8,730 bases of DNA from Bdellovibrionales bacterium (GTDB taxonomy: Bacteria > Bdellovibrionota > UBA1018). A model generated the notes under the pieces. The model did not search any database and was not told the DNA's origin. It saw nothing but the letters and a program-made list of their open reading frames with translations. The stretch lies in NCBI GenBank assembly GCA_018968995.1, contig JAGWZD010000064.1, positions 1-8,730 of the forward strand, in the 5' to 3' direction. Position 1 is the first letter of the stretch. Each line of letters starts with the position of its first letter. Of the stretch, positions 1-6,508 are shown piece by piece. The position numbers and the translations under genes were made by a program.

Positions 1-98
1 GGGTCGGATTTGTTACGCCATTGCTACGCAGCGACCAAACGGTTGACCCCGCGGCTTTGGCTGATTCCGAATTGTTGAGTGATTTTGAAGATTTGAAG
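1..98. other. Unassigned left edge, possibly the 3' end of an upstream gene
   Basis: This short stretch lies just beyond the 3' end of the minus-strand tRNA. No gene can be identified. On the plus strand, the frame starting at base 1 is open until a TGA at 76-78, which would end a gene 20 bases before the tRNA. The frame starting at base 3 is open until a TGA at 162-164, inside the tRNA, and gives an acidic stretch (ADSELLSDFEDL) that looks protein-like. Minus-strand frames are also partly open. About 98 bases is too little to choose between them. No hairpin followed by a T run was seen that would terminate the tRNA transcript. Confidence 0.3.
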
Positions 99-175
99 TG
101 GTGGCTGAGGGCGGGATCGAACCGCCGACCTGCGGGTTATGAATCCGCCGCTCTAACCATCTGAGCTACCCAGCC
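99..175 (-). tRNA. tRNA with CAU anticodon, probably elongator tRNA-Met
   Basis: The reverse complement folds into a full 77-nt cloverleaf. It has acceptor GGCTGGG paired with CTCAGCC (one G-T pair), discriminator A and an encoded CCA. The D stem is GCTC/GAGC, the anticodon loop TTCATAA (anticodon CAT), the variable loop AGGTC, and the T arm GGCGG-TTCGATC-CCGCC. CAU tRNAs can be elongator Met, initiator Met or lysidine-modified Ile2. The paired first base G1-C72 argues against the initiator. The T4-A69 pair and the GGC...G-TA-GCTC start resemble E. coli elongator Met rather than Ile2, which carries C4-G69 and C5-G68. The top pair next to the anticodon loop is an A31-C39 mismatch. The gene is divergent from tilS. 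Confidence 0.92.
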
Positions 176-184
176 GACCTTACT

Positions 185-1276
185 ATGAAAACGAGCGGCA
201 AACCTAGAATAGAGCAGGGAACAGGTCAAGCAAAGTCTCCCCGGATTCCGAAACAAGCAGGGGGTAGACTTGTCCGAGAAGTGATTCGAAGGCTTCGACA
301 AGAAAAGGTGGCGCTTCCGCTACAAGCTCCTTTAGGTTCGCATATCCTCATCGCGGTTTCCGGCGGTGTCGATTCCACAGCGCTAGCAGTACTTTTCGCA
401 CGATATGGAGCCAAGATCTCCCAGAGGTCTCGCCTGCTGCATATCAATCATCAGTGGCGCGGTGCCGAGAGTGCTTCGGATGCTCGCTTTGTGGCTGAAC
501 TTGCCGAGTCACTCAAGATCCCACTGATTCTTAAAACGCTTGATCCAAGCGCTAAACCACGGGGCCGCTCGAGTGAGGAGTGGGCGCGCATCGAACGAAA
601 AAAAATCTATCGGGAACTCGCTGGGCCTGAGGGTCTTGTTCTTACTGGCCATCAGGCCGATGAGCTTTGCGAGACGCTTTTATGGCGCGTTTTTACTGGT
701 GCTGCGGAGACTCATGGGGCCGGGATTCTTTTTCGGGAAGGGAATGAGATTCGCCCCTTTTTAGGGACGTTCAAATCAGAGCTCCGAGAGTTTCTTTTGG
801 AGGAAGGGGTGGGTTGGTGCGAGGACCGAACCAATCACGACCCTCAGTTCTTACGTGGAGGCTTAAGAACAGAACTGATTCCTTCACTCAATGTCCTTTT
901 TCCTCAATGGCGGGCCCATCTACTCAGGTATTCCTCCGCCAGCATACCCGAGAGGCCCGCGTCTCAGGGGGCCCAATCGGGCCTGGGATACCTGATTCCA
1001 GCTTGGTTTGGCCGAGCTGGAGTTCGAGTTCGGCGGGTCCACATGGAGCAAATTGACGCCTGGCTCGAGCTGGTGATTCGCGTCCAGAAAGAGGGGAAGT
1101 TGGACTCTCGGCGCCGCGTTCTGAGCTCTATAGATTTGGAAAAGGGTTGGAGGGTTCAGCTCGAATCCGCCTCAGGGTGTCAGGGCCCAAGAATTGTCAT
1201 TGAACAGGGCCAAGCTTCAGTCGGCCGTTCCGAAAAGGGCCGAGCAAAACCTAAACGCCGTCAAATTGATGTTTAA
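185..1276 (+). CDS. tilS: tRNA(Ile)-lysidine synthase TilS
   Basis: TilS uses ATP and lysine to convert C34 of the CAU anticodon of tRNA-Ile2 to lysidine, so that it reads AUA and is charged with isoleucine. The PP-loop ATP-binding motif SGGVDST lies at residues 59-65. It is followed by [11 protein letters not shown] (86-96), [15 protein letters not shown] (154-168) and [15 protein letters not shown] (190-204), then [13 protein letters not shown] (212-224). A short region ([12 protein letters not shown], then GWRVQLE) matches the family's substrate-binding part. No extra C-terminal TilS_C domain is evident, so this is a short-form TilS with a basic tail. The coordinates give the longest form (ATG 185, no visible ribosome site). 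GTG at 281 (residue 33) or 308 (residue 42) would put the PP-loop at residue 27 or 18, closer to E. coli TilS, and is a serious alternative. In the usual RNxxR motif after the PP-loop domain, glycine replaces asparagine (RGGLR, 224-228). Confidence 0.93.
   Translation: MKTSGKPRIEQGTGQAKSPRIPKQAGGRLVREVIRRLRQEKVALPLQAPLGSHILIAVSGGVDSTALAVLFARYGAKISQRSRLLHINHQWRGAESASDARFVAELAESLKIPLILKTLDPSAKPRGRSSEEWARIERKKIYRELAGPEGLVLTGHQADELCETLLWRVFTGAAETHGAGILFREGNEIRPFLGTFKSELREFLLEEGVGWCEDRTNHDPQFLRGGLRTELIPSLNVLFPQWRAHLLRYSSASIPERPASQGAQSGLGYLIPAWFGRAGVRVRRVHMEQIDAWLELVIRVQKEGKLDSRRRVLSSIDLEKGWRVQLESASGCQGPRIVIEQGQASVGRSEKGRAKPKRRQIDV
206..233 (-). promoter_or_regulatory. Candidate promoter for the CAU tRNA
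   Basis: Read on the minus strand, a TTGCTT (-35-like, plus coordinates 228-233) is followed after 16 bases by TATTCT (-10-like, 206-211, four of six matches to TATAAT). Transcription would begin near base 199, leaving a leader of about 24 nt before the mature tRNA 5' end at 175. The -35 match is poor (three of six). If real, this promoter lies inside the N-terminal extension of the longest tilS reading frame, which slightly favours a downstream tilS start. Confidence 0.25.
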
Positions 1277-1294
1277 ATCTGCATCTGTTACTCT
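1266..1294 (+). promoter_or_regulatory. Candidate sigma70-type promoter ahead of ftsH
   Basis: TTGATG (1266-1271) and TACTCT (1289-1294) are separated by exactly 17 bases and match the -35 and -10 consensus at four and three of six positions. It overlaps the tilS stop codon and would give ftsH a leader of roughly 38 nt. The match is weak and rests on spacing. Read-through from tilS is equally possible. Confidence 0.27.
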
Positions 1295-1297
1295 GCT

Positions 1298-1307
1298 TGA
1301 GGCCTCA
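1298..1307. repeat. 10-bp perfect palindrome in the tilS-ftsH gap
   Basis: TGAGGCCTCA is a perfect inverted repeat. It lies inside a second, competing inverted repeat with arms CTCTG (1291-1295) and CAGAG (1306-1310). It falls just downstream of the candidate -10 element, at the predicted transcription start. There is no T run, so it is not an intrinsic terminator. It could be an operator-like site, an RNA hairpin in the ftsH leader, or chance. Confidence 0.35.
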
Positions 1308-1324
1308 GAGACGAGTGCCCCATG

Positions 1325-1330
1325 AAGGGA
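1325..1330 (+). promoter_or_regulatory. Ribosome binding site that fixes the ftsH start
   Basis: AAGGGA lies 8 bases before ATG 1339. An in-frame TTG at 1297 would extend the protein by 14 residues. That extension has no such site and would put polar sequence ahead of the first membrane helix, so ATG 1339 is preferred. Confidence 0.7.
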
Positions 1331-1338
1331 TTAGCGTT

Positions 1339-3255
1339 ATGAAATCTTCCCATAAAACGATCGCATTGTGGCTGGTGCTAATACTGTTATTCACCAGTCT
1401 TTTCAAAGTCTTTGACCAGGGAAATAAGTCTCGGCGCGAGATAAAGTTCAGCGAGTTCGTTCAGCTGCTAAAAGACGGCAAGGTGGGCGACGTCACGTTT
1501 AAAGCGGACAACCTGATCGTGGGGTCCTACAAAGAGGCGCAATCAGACGGCCGAAAATTCTTTGAGACCGTGGGGGACACCTCGAACTCGAAGGTTTTTG
1601 AGATACTGGAAAAGAACAATATTATTCCGAACTACGAACGCCAGGAGAAAACCCCAGTCTGGCAGCAAGCCCTCATCTCGTGGTTCCCGATGTTACTGCT
1701 CTTTGTTTTCTTTTTCTTGTTCATGCGACAGATCCAAGTGGGCGGAGGTAAAGCCCTGTCCTTTGGCAAAAGCAAAGCTCGCCTGCTGACAGAATCAACC
1801 AACAAGGTCACCTTCAAGGATGTTGCTGGAGTAGAGGAGGCTAAACAGGAGCTTGAGGAAATCATCGACTTCCTGAAGGACCCGAAAAAGTTTACTCGCT
1901 TAGGTGGACGTATCCCGAAAGGAGTCCTGCTGATGGGCTCGCCAGGCACAGGTAAAACGCTATTGGCCAAGGCCATCGCTGGCGAAGCGGGAGTTCCATT
2001 TTTTTCGATCTCGGGTTCGGACTTTGTGGAGATGTTCGTCGGTGTCGGCGCCTCACGGGTTCGCGACCTATTTGAACAAGGTAAGAAGCATGCGCCTTGT
2101 ATCATTTTTATTGATGAAATCGATGCCGTCGGACGGCATCGCGGAGCTGGACTGGGGGGTGGACACGACGAGCGTGAACAAACTCTCAATCAACTGCTGG
2201 TAGAGATGGACGGCTTTGAGTCAAACGAAGGCGTGATTTTGATTGCGGCTACCAACCGTCCGGATGTTTTAGACCCAGCCCTGCTTAGACCAGGACGATT
2301 TGATCGGCGTGTGGTGGTTCCGGCACCAGACCTTCGCGGTCGAGAGCAAATCCTGAACGTTCATACGAAAAAAACCCCTCTCGCTGCCGGTGTAGACATG
2401 GCAGTCATCGCTCGTGGCACACCCGGATTTTCGGGAGCAGATTTAGAAAATCTGGTCAATGAAGCAGCACTCATGGCTGCTCGAGCGAACAAGAAGGTTC
2501 TCGAAATGAGAGACTTTGAGAACGCCAAAGATAAGGTACTAATGGGCTCCGAGCGTCGAAGTATGGTGCTCACTGAAGCCGACCGACGAACTACTGCCTA
2601 TCACGAGGCGGGTCACACGATTGTTGGTAAGTTCATTCCTGGGATTGATCCCATCCATAAGGTGACCATCATCCCAAGAGGTCGGGCTCTTGGCTTAACC
2701 CAAACTCTTCCTAATGAAGATAGTGTGAGTCTTTCGAAGGATAAGGCAGAGAATAATATTGCCTTCCTCATGGGCGGACGAATTGCAGAAGAAATTGTAT
2801 TGAAGCAAAAGACCACAGGCGCAGGAAACGACATCGAGCGCGCGACAGAGATCGCTCGTAAGATGGTTTGCGAGTGGGGAATGAGCGACGTTTTAGGGCC
2901 CATGATGTTTGGCCAAAAAGAAGAACAGATCTTTTTAGGTCGCGAAATTAGTCAACATCGAGACTACTCAGAACAAACAGCCCAAACTATCGACCGAGAG
3001 ATCCGCGATATCGTCGAAAGAAACTACAAAAGAGCCCGAGACATTCTGACGACTAATCTTCCGATTCTTCATAGCCTGTCAGAAGCGCTACTCGAGCACG
3101 AGACATTGGATGGCGAAGAGATTAATCAAGTCATTCGTGGTGAGCGAATCGTAAGAAAAACCCCTGTAGCTGAGGCAGACGGAGATACTCCGCCCTCTTC
3201 AGTGACAGAAGGTAACGAAACCCCTGGAGCGGCTCCGGCCCCATTTCCAGCTTAA
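1339..3255 (+). CDS. ftsH: ATP-dependent zinc metalloprotease FtsH
   Basis: FtsH is the hexameric inner-membrane AAA+ protease that extracts and degrades misfolded membrane proteins and selected soluble regulators (in E. coli LpxC and sigma32). The protein is 638 residues, normal for the family. It has a first membrane helix at about 8-25, a periplasmic FtsH_ext domain, and a second helix at about 112-129. The AAA domain follows, with Walker A GSPGTGKT (200-207), pore loop MFVG (232-235), Walker B IIFIDEID (255-262) and the second region of homology [18 protein letters not shown] (306-323). The M41 peptidase has zinc site HEAGH (422-426) and the distal aspartate ligand D498 in [10 protein letters not shown]. 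All catalytic residues are present. The C-terminal tail (from about residue 605) is Pro/Ala/Glu-rich and looks disordered. The gene starts 62 bases after tilS and ends 24 bases before cdaA. Substrates in this organism cannot be read from the sequence. Confidence 0.98.
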   Translation: MKSSHKTIALWLVLILLFTSLFKVFDQGNKSRREIKFSEFVQLLKDGKVGDVTFKADNLIVGSYKEAQSDGRKFFETVGDTSNSKVFEILEKNNIIPNYERQEKTPVWQQALISWFPMLLLFVFFFLFMRQIQVGGGKALSFGKSKARLLTESTNKVTFKDVAGVEEAKQELEEIIDFLKDPKKFTRLGGRIPKGVLLMGSPGTGKTLLAKAIAGEAGVPFFSISGSDFVEMFVGVGASRVRDLFEQGKKHAPCIIFIDEIDAVGRHRGAGLGGGHDEREQTLNQLLVEMDGFESNEGVILIAATNRPDVLDPALLRPGRFDRRVVVPAPDLRGREQILNVHTKKTPLAAGVDMAVIARGTPGFSGADLENLVNEAALMAARANKKVLEMRDFENAKDKVLMGSERRSMVLTEADRRTTAYHEAGHTIVGKFIPGIDPIHKVTIIPRGRALGLTQTLPNEDSVSLSKDKAENNIAFLMGGRIAEEIVLKQKTTGAGNDIERATEIARKMVCEWGMSDVLGPMMFGQKEEQIFLGREISQHRDYSEQTAQTIDREIRDIVERNYKRARDILTTNLPILHSLSEALLEHETLDGEEINQVIRGERIVRKTPVAEADGDTPPSSVTEGNETPGAAPAPFPA

Positions 3256-3264
3256 AAACCCCCT

Positions 3265-3272
3265 AAGAAAGG
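3265..3272 (+). promoter_or_regulatory. Ribosome binding site for the GTG start of cdaA
   Basis: AAGAAAGG ends 7 bases before GTG 3280. This good spacing supports the non-ATG start, which also gives a CdaA N-terminus of normal length ahead of the first membrane helix. Confidence 0.65.
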
Positions 3273-3279
3273 CCCCGCG

Positions 3280-4146
3280 GTGGGAGAAACTCTAGGACAG
3301 CTGACTTCTAGTTTTCGGCCCAGCGATTTGCTCGATATCACTATCGTGGCTTTTCTGGTGTATCGCTTGGTGCTCTTAATTAAAGGCACACGTGCGATGC
3401 AGATGCTGACTGGACTTGGAATCCTGGGCATCGGCTTTTTTGTTTCGTCCACCTTTGAATTGTTTACTACTCACTGGGTACTCTCGTATTTTTTTGATTA
3501 TCTGATTCTGATCGTAGTGGTGCTGTTTCAGGACGACCTTCGTAAAGCACTAACTCATGTGGGAAAAAATCCGTTTTTCGCCAGCACCTCTTCTGAGGAG
3601 GAGCGTGCGATGGTTGACGAGGTAGCTCGAGCGGCTTCTCAGCTGGCCCATGACCGAGTTGGCGCACTGATTGTTATTGAGCGTGAGACGGGGCTGAAAA
3701 ACTTCTTGGACACGGGGTCTCGAATCGAGGCGCGGGTGAATTCCGAACTTCTTTATTCCATCTTCAACAACGCCTCTCCGTTACATGATGGTGCGGTAAT
3801 CATTACCAACAGCAAGATTGCCGCTGCGGGATGCTTCTTGCCGCTATCAAAAGATCCCAATATCGATAAACGATTTGGAACCCGCCATAGAGCCGCTCTT
3901 GGGATTACTGAAGACACTGATGCCATCGTCGTGTTGGTGTCAGAGGAGGCCGGCGAGGCCCACTTAGTGAAAAACGGTCGACTAATGACCGACTTATCCG
4001 AAGAAGAGCTTTCACGAAGCCTAACCGCCCTCTTGAATATCTCGCGGACGAATAGACCTCTACCTAAACGCTTGGCAAATTTAGCGGCGATCTTTGGGTT
4101 GTCTCGAAATGCCCGAGATAAGGCAGAGAAAGGGCCTCATGGATAA
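3280..4146 (+). CDS. cdaA: Diadenylate cyclase CdaA (DisA_N/DAC domain, membrane-bound)
   Basis: CdaA joins two ATP molecules into cyclic di-AMP, a second messenger for potassium and osmotic balance and cell-wall homeostasis. The protein is 288 residues, close to the roughly 273 of Firmicute CdaA. Three hydrophobic segments fill the N-terminal part (about 18-35, 42-60 and 67-84). A linker with FQDDLRKAL (83-91) follows, then the DAC domain. Both catalytic signatures are intact: DGA at 170-172 (in SPLHDGAVI) and RHR at 202-204 (in GTRHRAALGITE). It starts at GTG with a good ribosome site and overlaps the next gene by 8 bases, so it is translationally coupled to cdaR. In many related clusters folP sits just upstream, but here ftsH does. 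Cyclase activity is inferred from the motifs. No phosphodiesterase or receptor lies in the window. Confidence 0.96.
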   Translation: MGETLGQLTSSFRPSDLLDITIVAFLVYRLVLLIKGTRAMQMLTGLGILGIGFFVSSTFELFTTHWVLSYFFDYLILIVVVLFQDDLRKALTHVGKNPFFASTSSEEERAMVDEVARAASQLAHDRVGALIVIERETGLKNFLDTGSRIEARVNSELLYSIFNNASPLHDGAVIITNSKIAAAGCFLPLSKDPNIDKRFGTRHRAALGITEDTDAIVVLVSEEAGEAHLVKNGRLMTDLSEEELSRSLTALLNISRTNRPLPKRLANLAAIFGLSRNARDKAEKGPHG

Positions 4147-5059
4147 GCTGAGCGAAAGGCTGAAGAGTGCGGTCACCTTGAATCTTGGCACCAAGCTTGT
4201 CTCTATTCTGGTCGCTGTTATTTTATGGGTGGTTGTTTTGGGGTCCAGGAATGTCGACGTCAGCAAGGAAGTGCCTCTTGAGATTCTGGCTCCGCCCGAG
4301 CTTGTTGTCGCAAATGAAATGCCAGAACGAGTTGTCTTTCGCCTCTCTGGCCCAAAAGCGTTTCTTCGCGCTGTGTCGGATAGGCGTGAACCTCCGATTC
4401 GAGTGAACCTGATTGGAAGTAAGCCCGGCTTAGTTACCTACCGCTTTTTCTCAGATCATATCCGACTGCCGATTGGGGTTCGCGTCTTATCCGTCAATCC
4501 AGCGTCCGTCTTGATCAAGCTTGAGGAATTAAAAAAACGTGAGCTTTCTATCAAAGTGCTCACTGAGGGAAAGCTTCCGAACGGCCTTGAATTAAAGTCC
4601 ATTAAGGCTTTCCCTGATAAAGTCACTGTAAAGGGACCTGATTCGAAAGTCAGCTCTCTCACTGAGCTTCCTAGTGTACCTGTGAATCTCAGTGAGCTTT
4701 CGGCAAGTTTAGAACAAGATCTAAAATTTGATCTGCCACGCCTCGGGGTTCAGATTGAAGGTGCGTTACCTAAGGTTCGGGTCGAGTTAGAAGGGTATGG
4801 GGCAAACTATAAAATCAAAAATATTGAGATTCGGGTACTCGCGGATTTTAAGGCGAGGATTGAGCCCAAAGTGATCTCAGCGCTAGTATTCGCGAGACCC
4901 GCTGACCTCAAGCGCCTCAATCGAAGCAAGGTCTTTGCAATGGTCGATATGAAAGGCAAGGCAAGGGGCACCTACACAGTTTCTCCAACGATTGTTCTGC
5001 CTCCTGATGTCACCATTGTTAGAACGGTACCAGAACAAGTGAATTTGACGTTGTACTGA
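4139..5059 (+). CDS. cdaR: CdaR, YbbR-domain regulator of CdaA
   Basis: This is a membrane-anchored protein with extracytoplasmic YbbR domains. In Firmicutes it binds CdaA and modulates cyclic di-AMP synthesis. The product is 306 residues. A short basic cytoplasmic start is followed by one hydrophobic helix at about 17-35 (VSILVAVILWVVVLG). Three YbbR-like repeats then follow at about 36-131, 132-220 and 226-306. Each has the beta-rich pattern ending in a V-x-V/I-x-L-type strand (VLIKLEEL, VRVELEGY, VNLTLY). ATG 4139 was chosen because AAAGGG at 4129-4134 precedes it and it places the helix at the N-terminus. An in-frame TTG at 4094 would add 15 residues inside cdaA. The start overlaps the cdaA stop by 8 bases. 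Firmicute CdaR often has four repeats, so this is a shorter version. Repeat boundaries are my reading by eye. Confidence 0.9.
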   Translation: MDKLSERLKSAVTLNLGTKLVSILVAVILWVVVLGSRNVDVSKEVPLEILAPPELVVANEMPERVVFRLSGPKAFLRAVSDRREPPIRVNLIGSKPGLVTYRFFSDHIRLPIGVRVLSVNPASVLIKLEELKKRELSIKVLTEGKLPNGLELKSIKAFPDKVTVKGPDSKVSSLTELPSVPVNLSELSASLEQDLKFDLPRLGVQIEGALPKVRVELEGYGANYKIKNIEIRVLADFKARIEPKVISALVFARPADLKRLNRSKVFAMVDMKGKARGTYTVSPTIVLPPDVTIVRTVPEQVNLTLY

Positions 5060-5086
5060 CTTCGACATCCATGCGAGACAAACTCT

Positions 5087-6502
5087 ATGTCTGAACGGTT
5101 ATTTGGAACTGATGGTATTCGAGGGCTTGCGAATCAATATCCCATGACCGGAGAAGTGGCGATGGCCGTGGGTCGTGCGGTTTCTCATGTCCTTCGCGAC
5201 CATCCCATCACCACGCAACGGAGCTCACTTCCGATCGGACTTAAACCTCTAGAGTCAAGCAAGCCGATTCGACGCGCGAAAATTGTCGTCGGGAAAGATA
5301 CCCGCCTCTCGGGGTACATGATCGAGCAAGCCTTAGCCTCTGGGATCTGCTCGATGGGGGCAGATGTGATTCTTATCGGACCCCTATCGACACCAGGGGT
5401 GGCTTTTGTCACTCAAAGCATGAGAGCGGACGCTGGAATTATGATTTCAGCCTCTCATAATCCTTACTTTGATAACGGTATAAAAATTTTTAGCGCCGAC
5501 GGGTACAAGCTGCCAGATGAACTAGAACAAGAAATTGAGCGTCTCGTTTTGACCAAGGAAATCGACTCGCTACGGCCCACGGGAGATCTTGTTGGAAAGG
5601 CATTTCGCCTAGACGACATTCACAACCGCTATGTAGTTTTCCTCAAGACCTTGTTTTCTCGGGATCTAGACCTCATGGGCATGCGAATCGCTTTAGACTG
5701 TGCAAACGGTGCCGCTTATAAGGTTGCCCCTCTGGTTTTTGAAGAGCTAGGGGCTGAGGTCATCAAGTCTGGCGTTTCGCCTAACGGTCTTAACATCAAC
5801 GATCAATGTGGAGCCTTACACCCTGAGGGCATGGCTGCTCAGGCTATCCAGTTTAGAGCAGATATCGGAATAGCTTTGGACGGAGATGGAGATCGCTGCA
5901 TTCTTTGTGATGAGAACGGTGAAATTGTCGATGGCGATCAAATCATCGGAATTTTAGCCTTACGAATGAGCGCAGAGGGGTCTTTGTCACATAACACAGT
6001 GGTCACGACTCCGATGTCTAATTTAGGACTTGAGCTCACACTAAAAGAGCAAGGTATCGCGATGGTTCGCGCTCAAGTGGGTGATCGTTATGTGGTTGAT
6101 ACAATGAGACGCAATGGGTTTAACCTTGGGGGAGAGCAGTCAGGCCATATCATCTTTCTAGACCAGTCCACGACTGGTGACGGAATCGTAGCGGCACTAA
6201 AGGTGCTAGAGGCCATGAAACGCACTGGGAAGAAACTCTCTGAACTGAAAAAAGCTATTCGATTGTTTCCTCAGGTTCGGGAAGACGTGAGAATCAGCCG
6301 TAAGGAAAAACTTGAAAACCTGCCGGGAGTAGCGAAAGCCATTCAATCCGCGGAAAGCCAACTCGCAGGGCGAGGTAGAGTCTTTGTCCGTTTTTCTGGT
6401 ACAGAGCCGCTCTGCCGTATTTTAGTAGAGGGAGAATCGGAATCTAAAATTCGAACGATTGCCTTAGCTCTCGCGGCAGAAGTTCGTTCCGCTCTGGGGT
6501 GA
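5087..6502 (+). CDS. glmM: Phosphoglucosamine mutase GlmM
   Basis: GlmM converts glucosamine-6-phosphate to glucosamine-1-phosphate, the cytoplasmic step leading to UDP-GlcNAc for peptidoglycan and LPS. In several Firmicutes it also binds and inhibits CdaA. Family features are intact. They are the start FGTDGIRG (6-13), the phosphoserine loop ISASHNP (120-126, with Ser123 equivalent to E. coli Ser102), metal loop DGDGDR (265-270), sugar loop GGEQSGH (348-354) and phosphate-binding RFSGTEP (435-441). The protein is 471 residues against 445 in E. coli. The excess is mostly one insertion of about 21 residues between residues 38 and 64, before the KDTRLSGYM motif. The ATG matches the usual N-terminus, although the upstream ribosome site is weak (GCGAGA, 5073-5078). 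The gene lies 27 bases after cdaR and 6 before pdxJ. Confidence 0.97.
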   Translation: MSERLFGTDGIRGLANQYPMTGEVAMAVGRAVSHVLRDHPITTQRSSLPIGLKPLESSKPIRRAKIVVGKDTRLSGYMIEQALASGICSMGADVILIGPLSTPGVAFVTQSMRADAGIMISASHNPYFDNGIKIFSADGYKLPDELEQEIERLVLTKEIDSLRPTGDLVGKAFRLDDIHNRYVVFLKTLFSRDLDLMGMRIALDCANGAAYKVAPLVFEELGAEVIKSGVSPNGLNINDQCGALHPEGMAAQAIQFRADIGIALDGDGDRCILCDENGEIVDGDQIIGILALRMSAEGSLSHNTVVTTPMSNLGLELTLKEQGIAMVRAQVGDRYVVDTMRRNGFNLGGEQSGHIIFLDQSTTGDGIVAALKVLEAMKRTGKKLSELKKAIRLFPQVREDVRISRKEKLENLPGVAKAIQSAESQLAGRGRVFVRFSGTEPLCRILVEGESESKIRTIALALAAEVRSALG

Positions 6503-6508
6503 ACACAA

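Noticed and set aside
1297..1338. Upstream TTG start for ftsH
   Set aside because: ATG 1339 has AAGGGA at 8-base spacing and gives the normal short N-terminus before the first membrane helix. The TTG overlaps the palindrome and has no ribosome site.
1277..1338. Intrinsic terminator between tilS and ftsH
   Set aside because: The inverted repeat there has no following T run and the arms are short.
1999..2005. Seven-T run in ftsH, also at 3489-3495 in cdaA, and a seven-A run at 4531-4537 in cdaR, as possible frameshift sites
   Set aside because: Each gene reads through in one frame with conserved sequence on both sides. No downstream alternate-frame product or stimulatory hairpin is evident.
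1632..2189. A 185-codon minus-strand open frame inside ftsH
   Set aside because: It lies opposite the strongly conserved AAA domain, its Ser/Pro/Arg-rich product resembles no family I know, and it is explained as a shadow of ftsH codon usage.
4094..4138. Upstream TTG start for cdaR inside cdaA
   Set aside because: It would add a 15-residue stretch before the membrane anchor. ATG 4139 has a nearby ribosome site and the typical overlap with the cdaA stop.
5071..5094. Seven-codon ORF (MRDKLYV) overlapping the glmM start
   Set aside because: It is too short to separate from chance and shows no attenuator-like repeated codons or hairpin.
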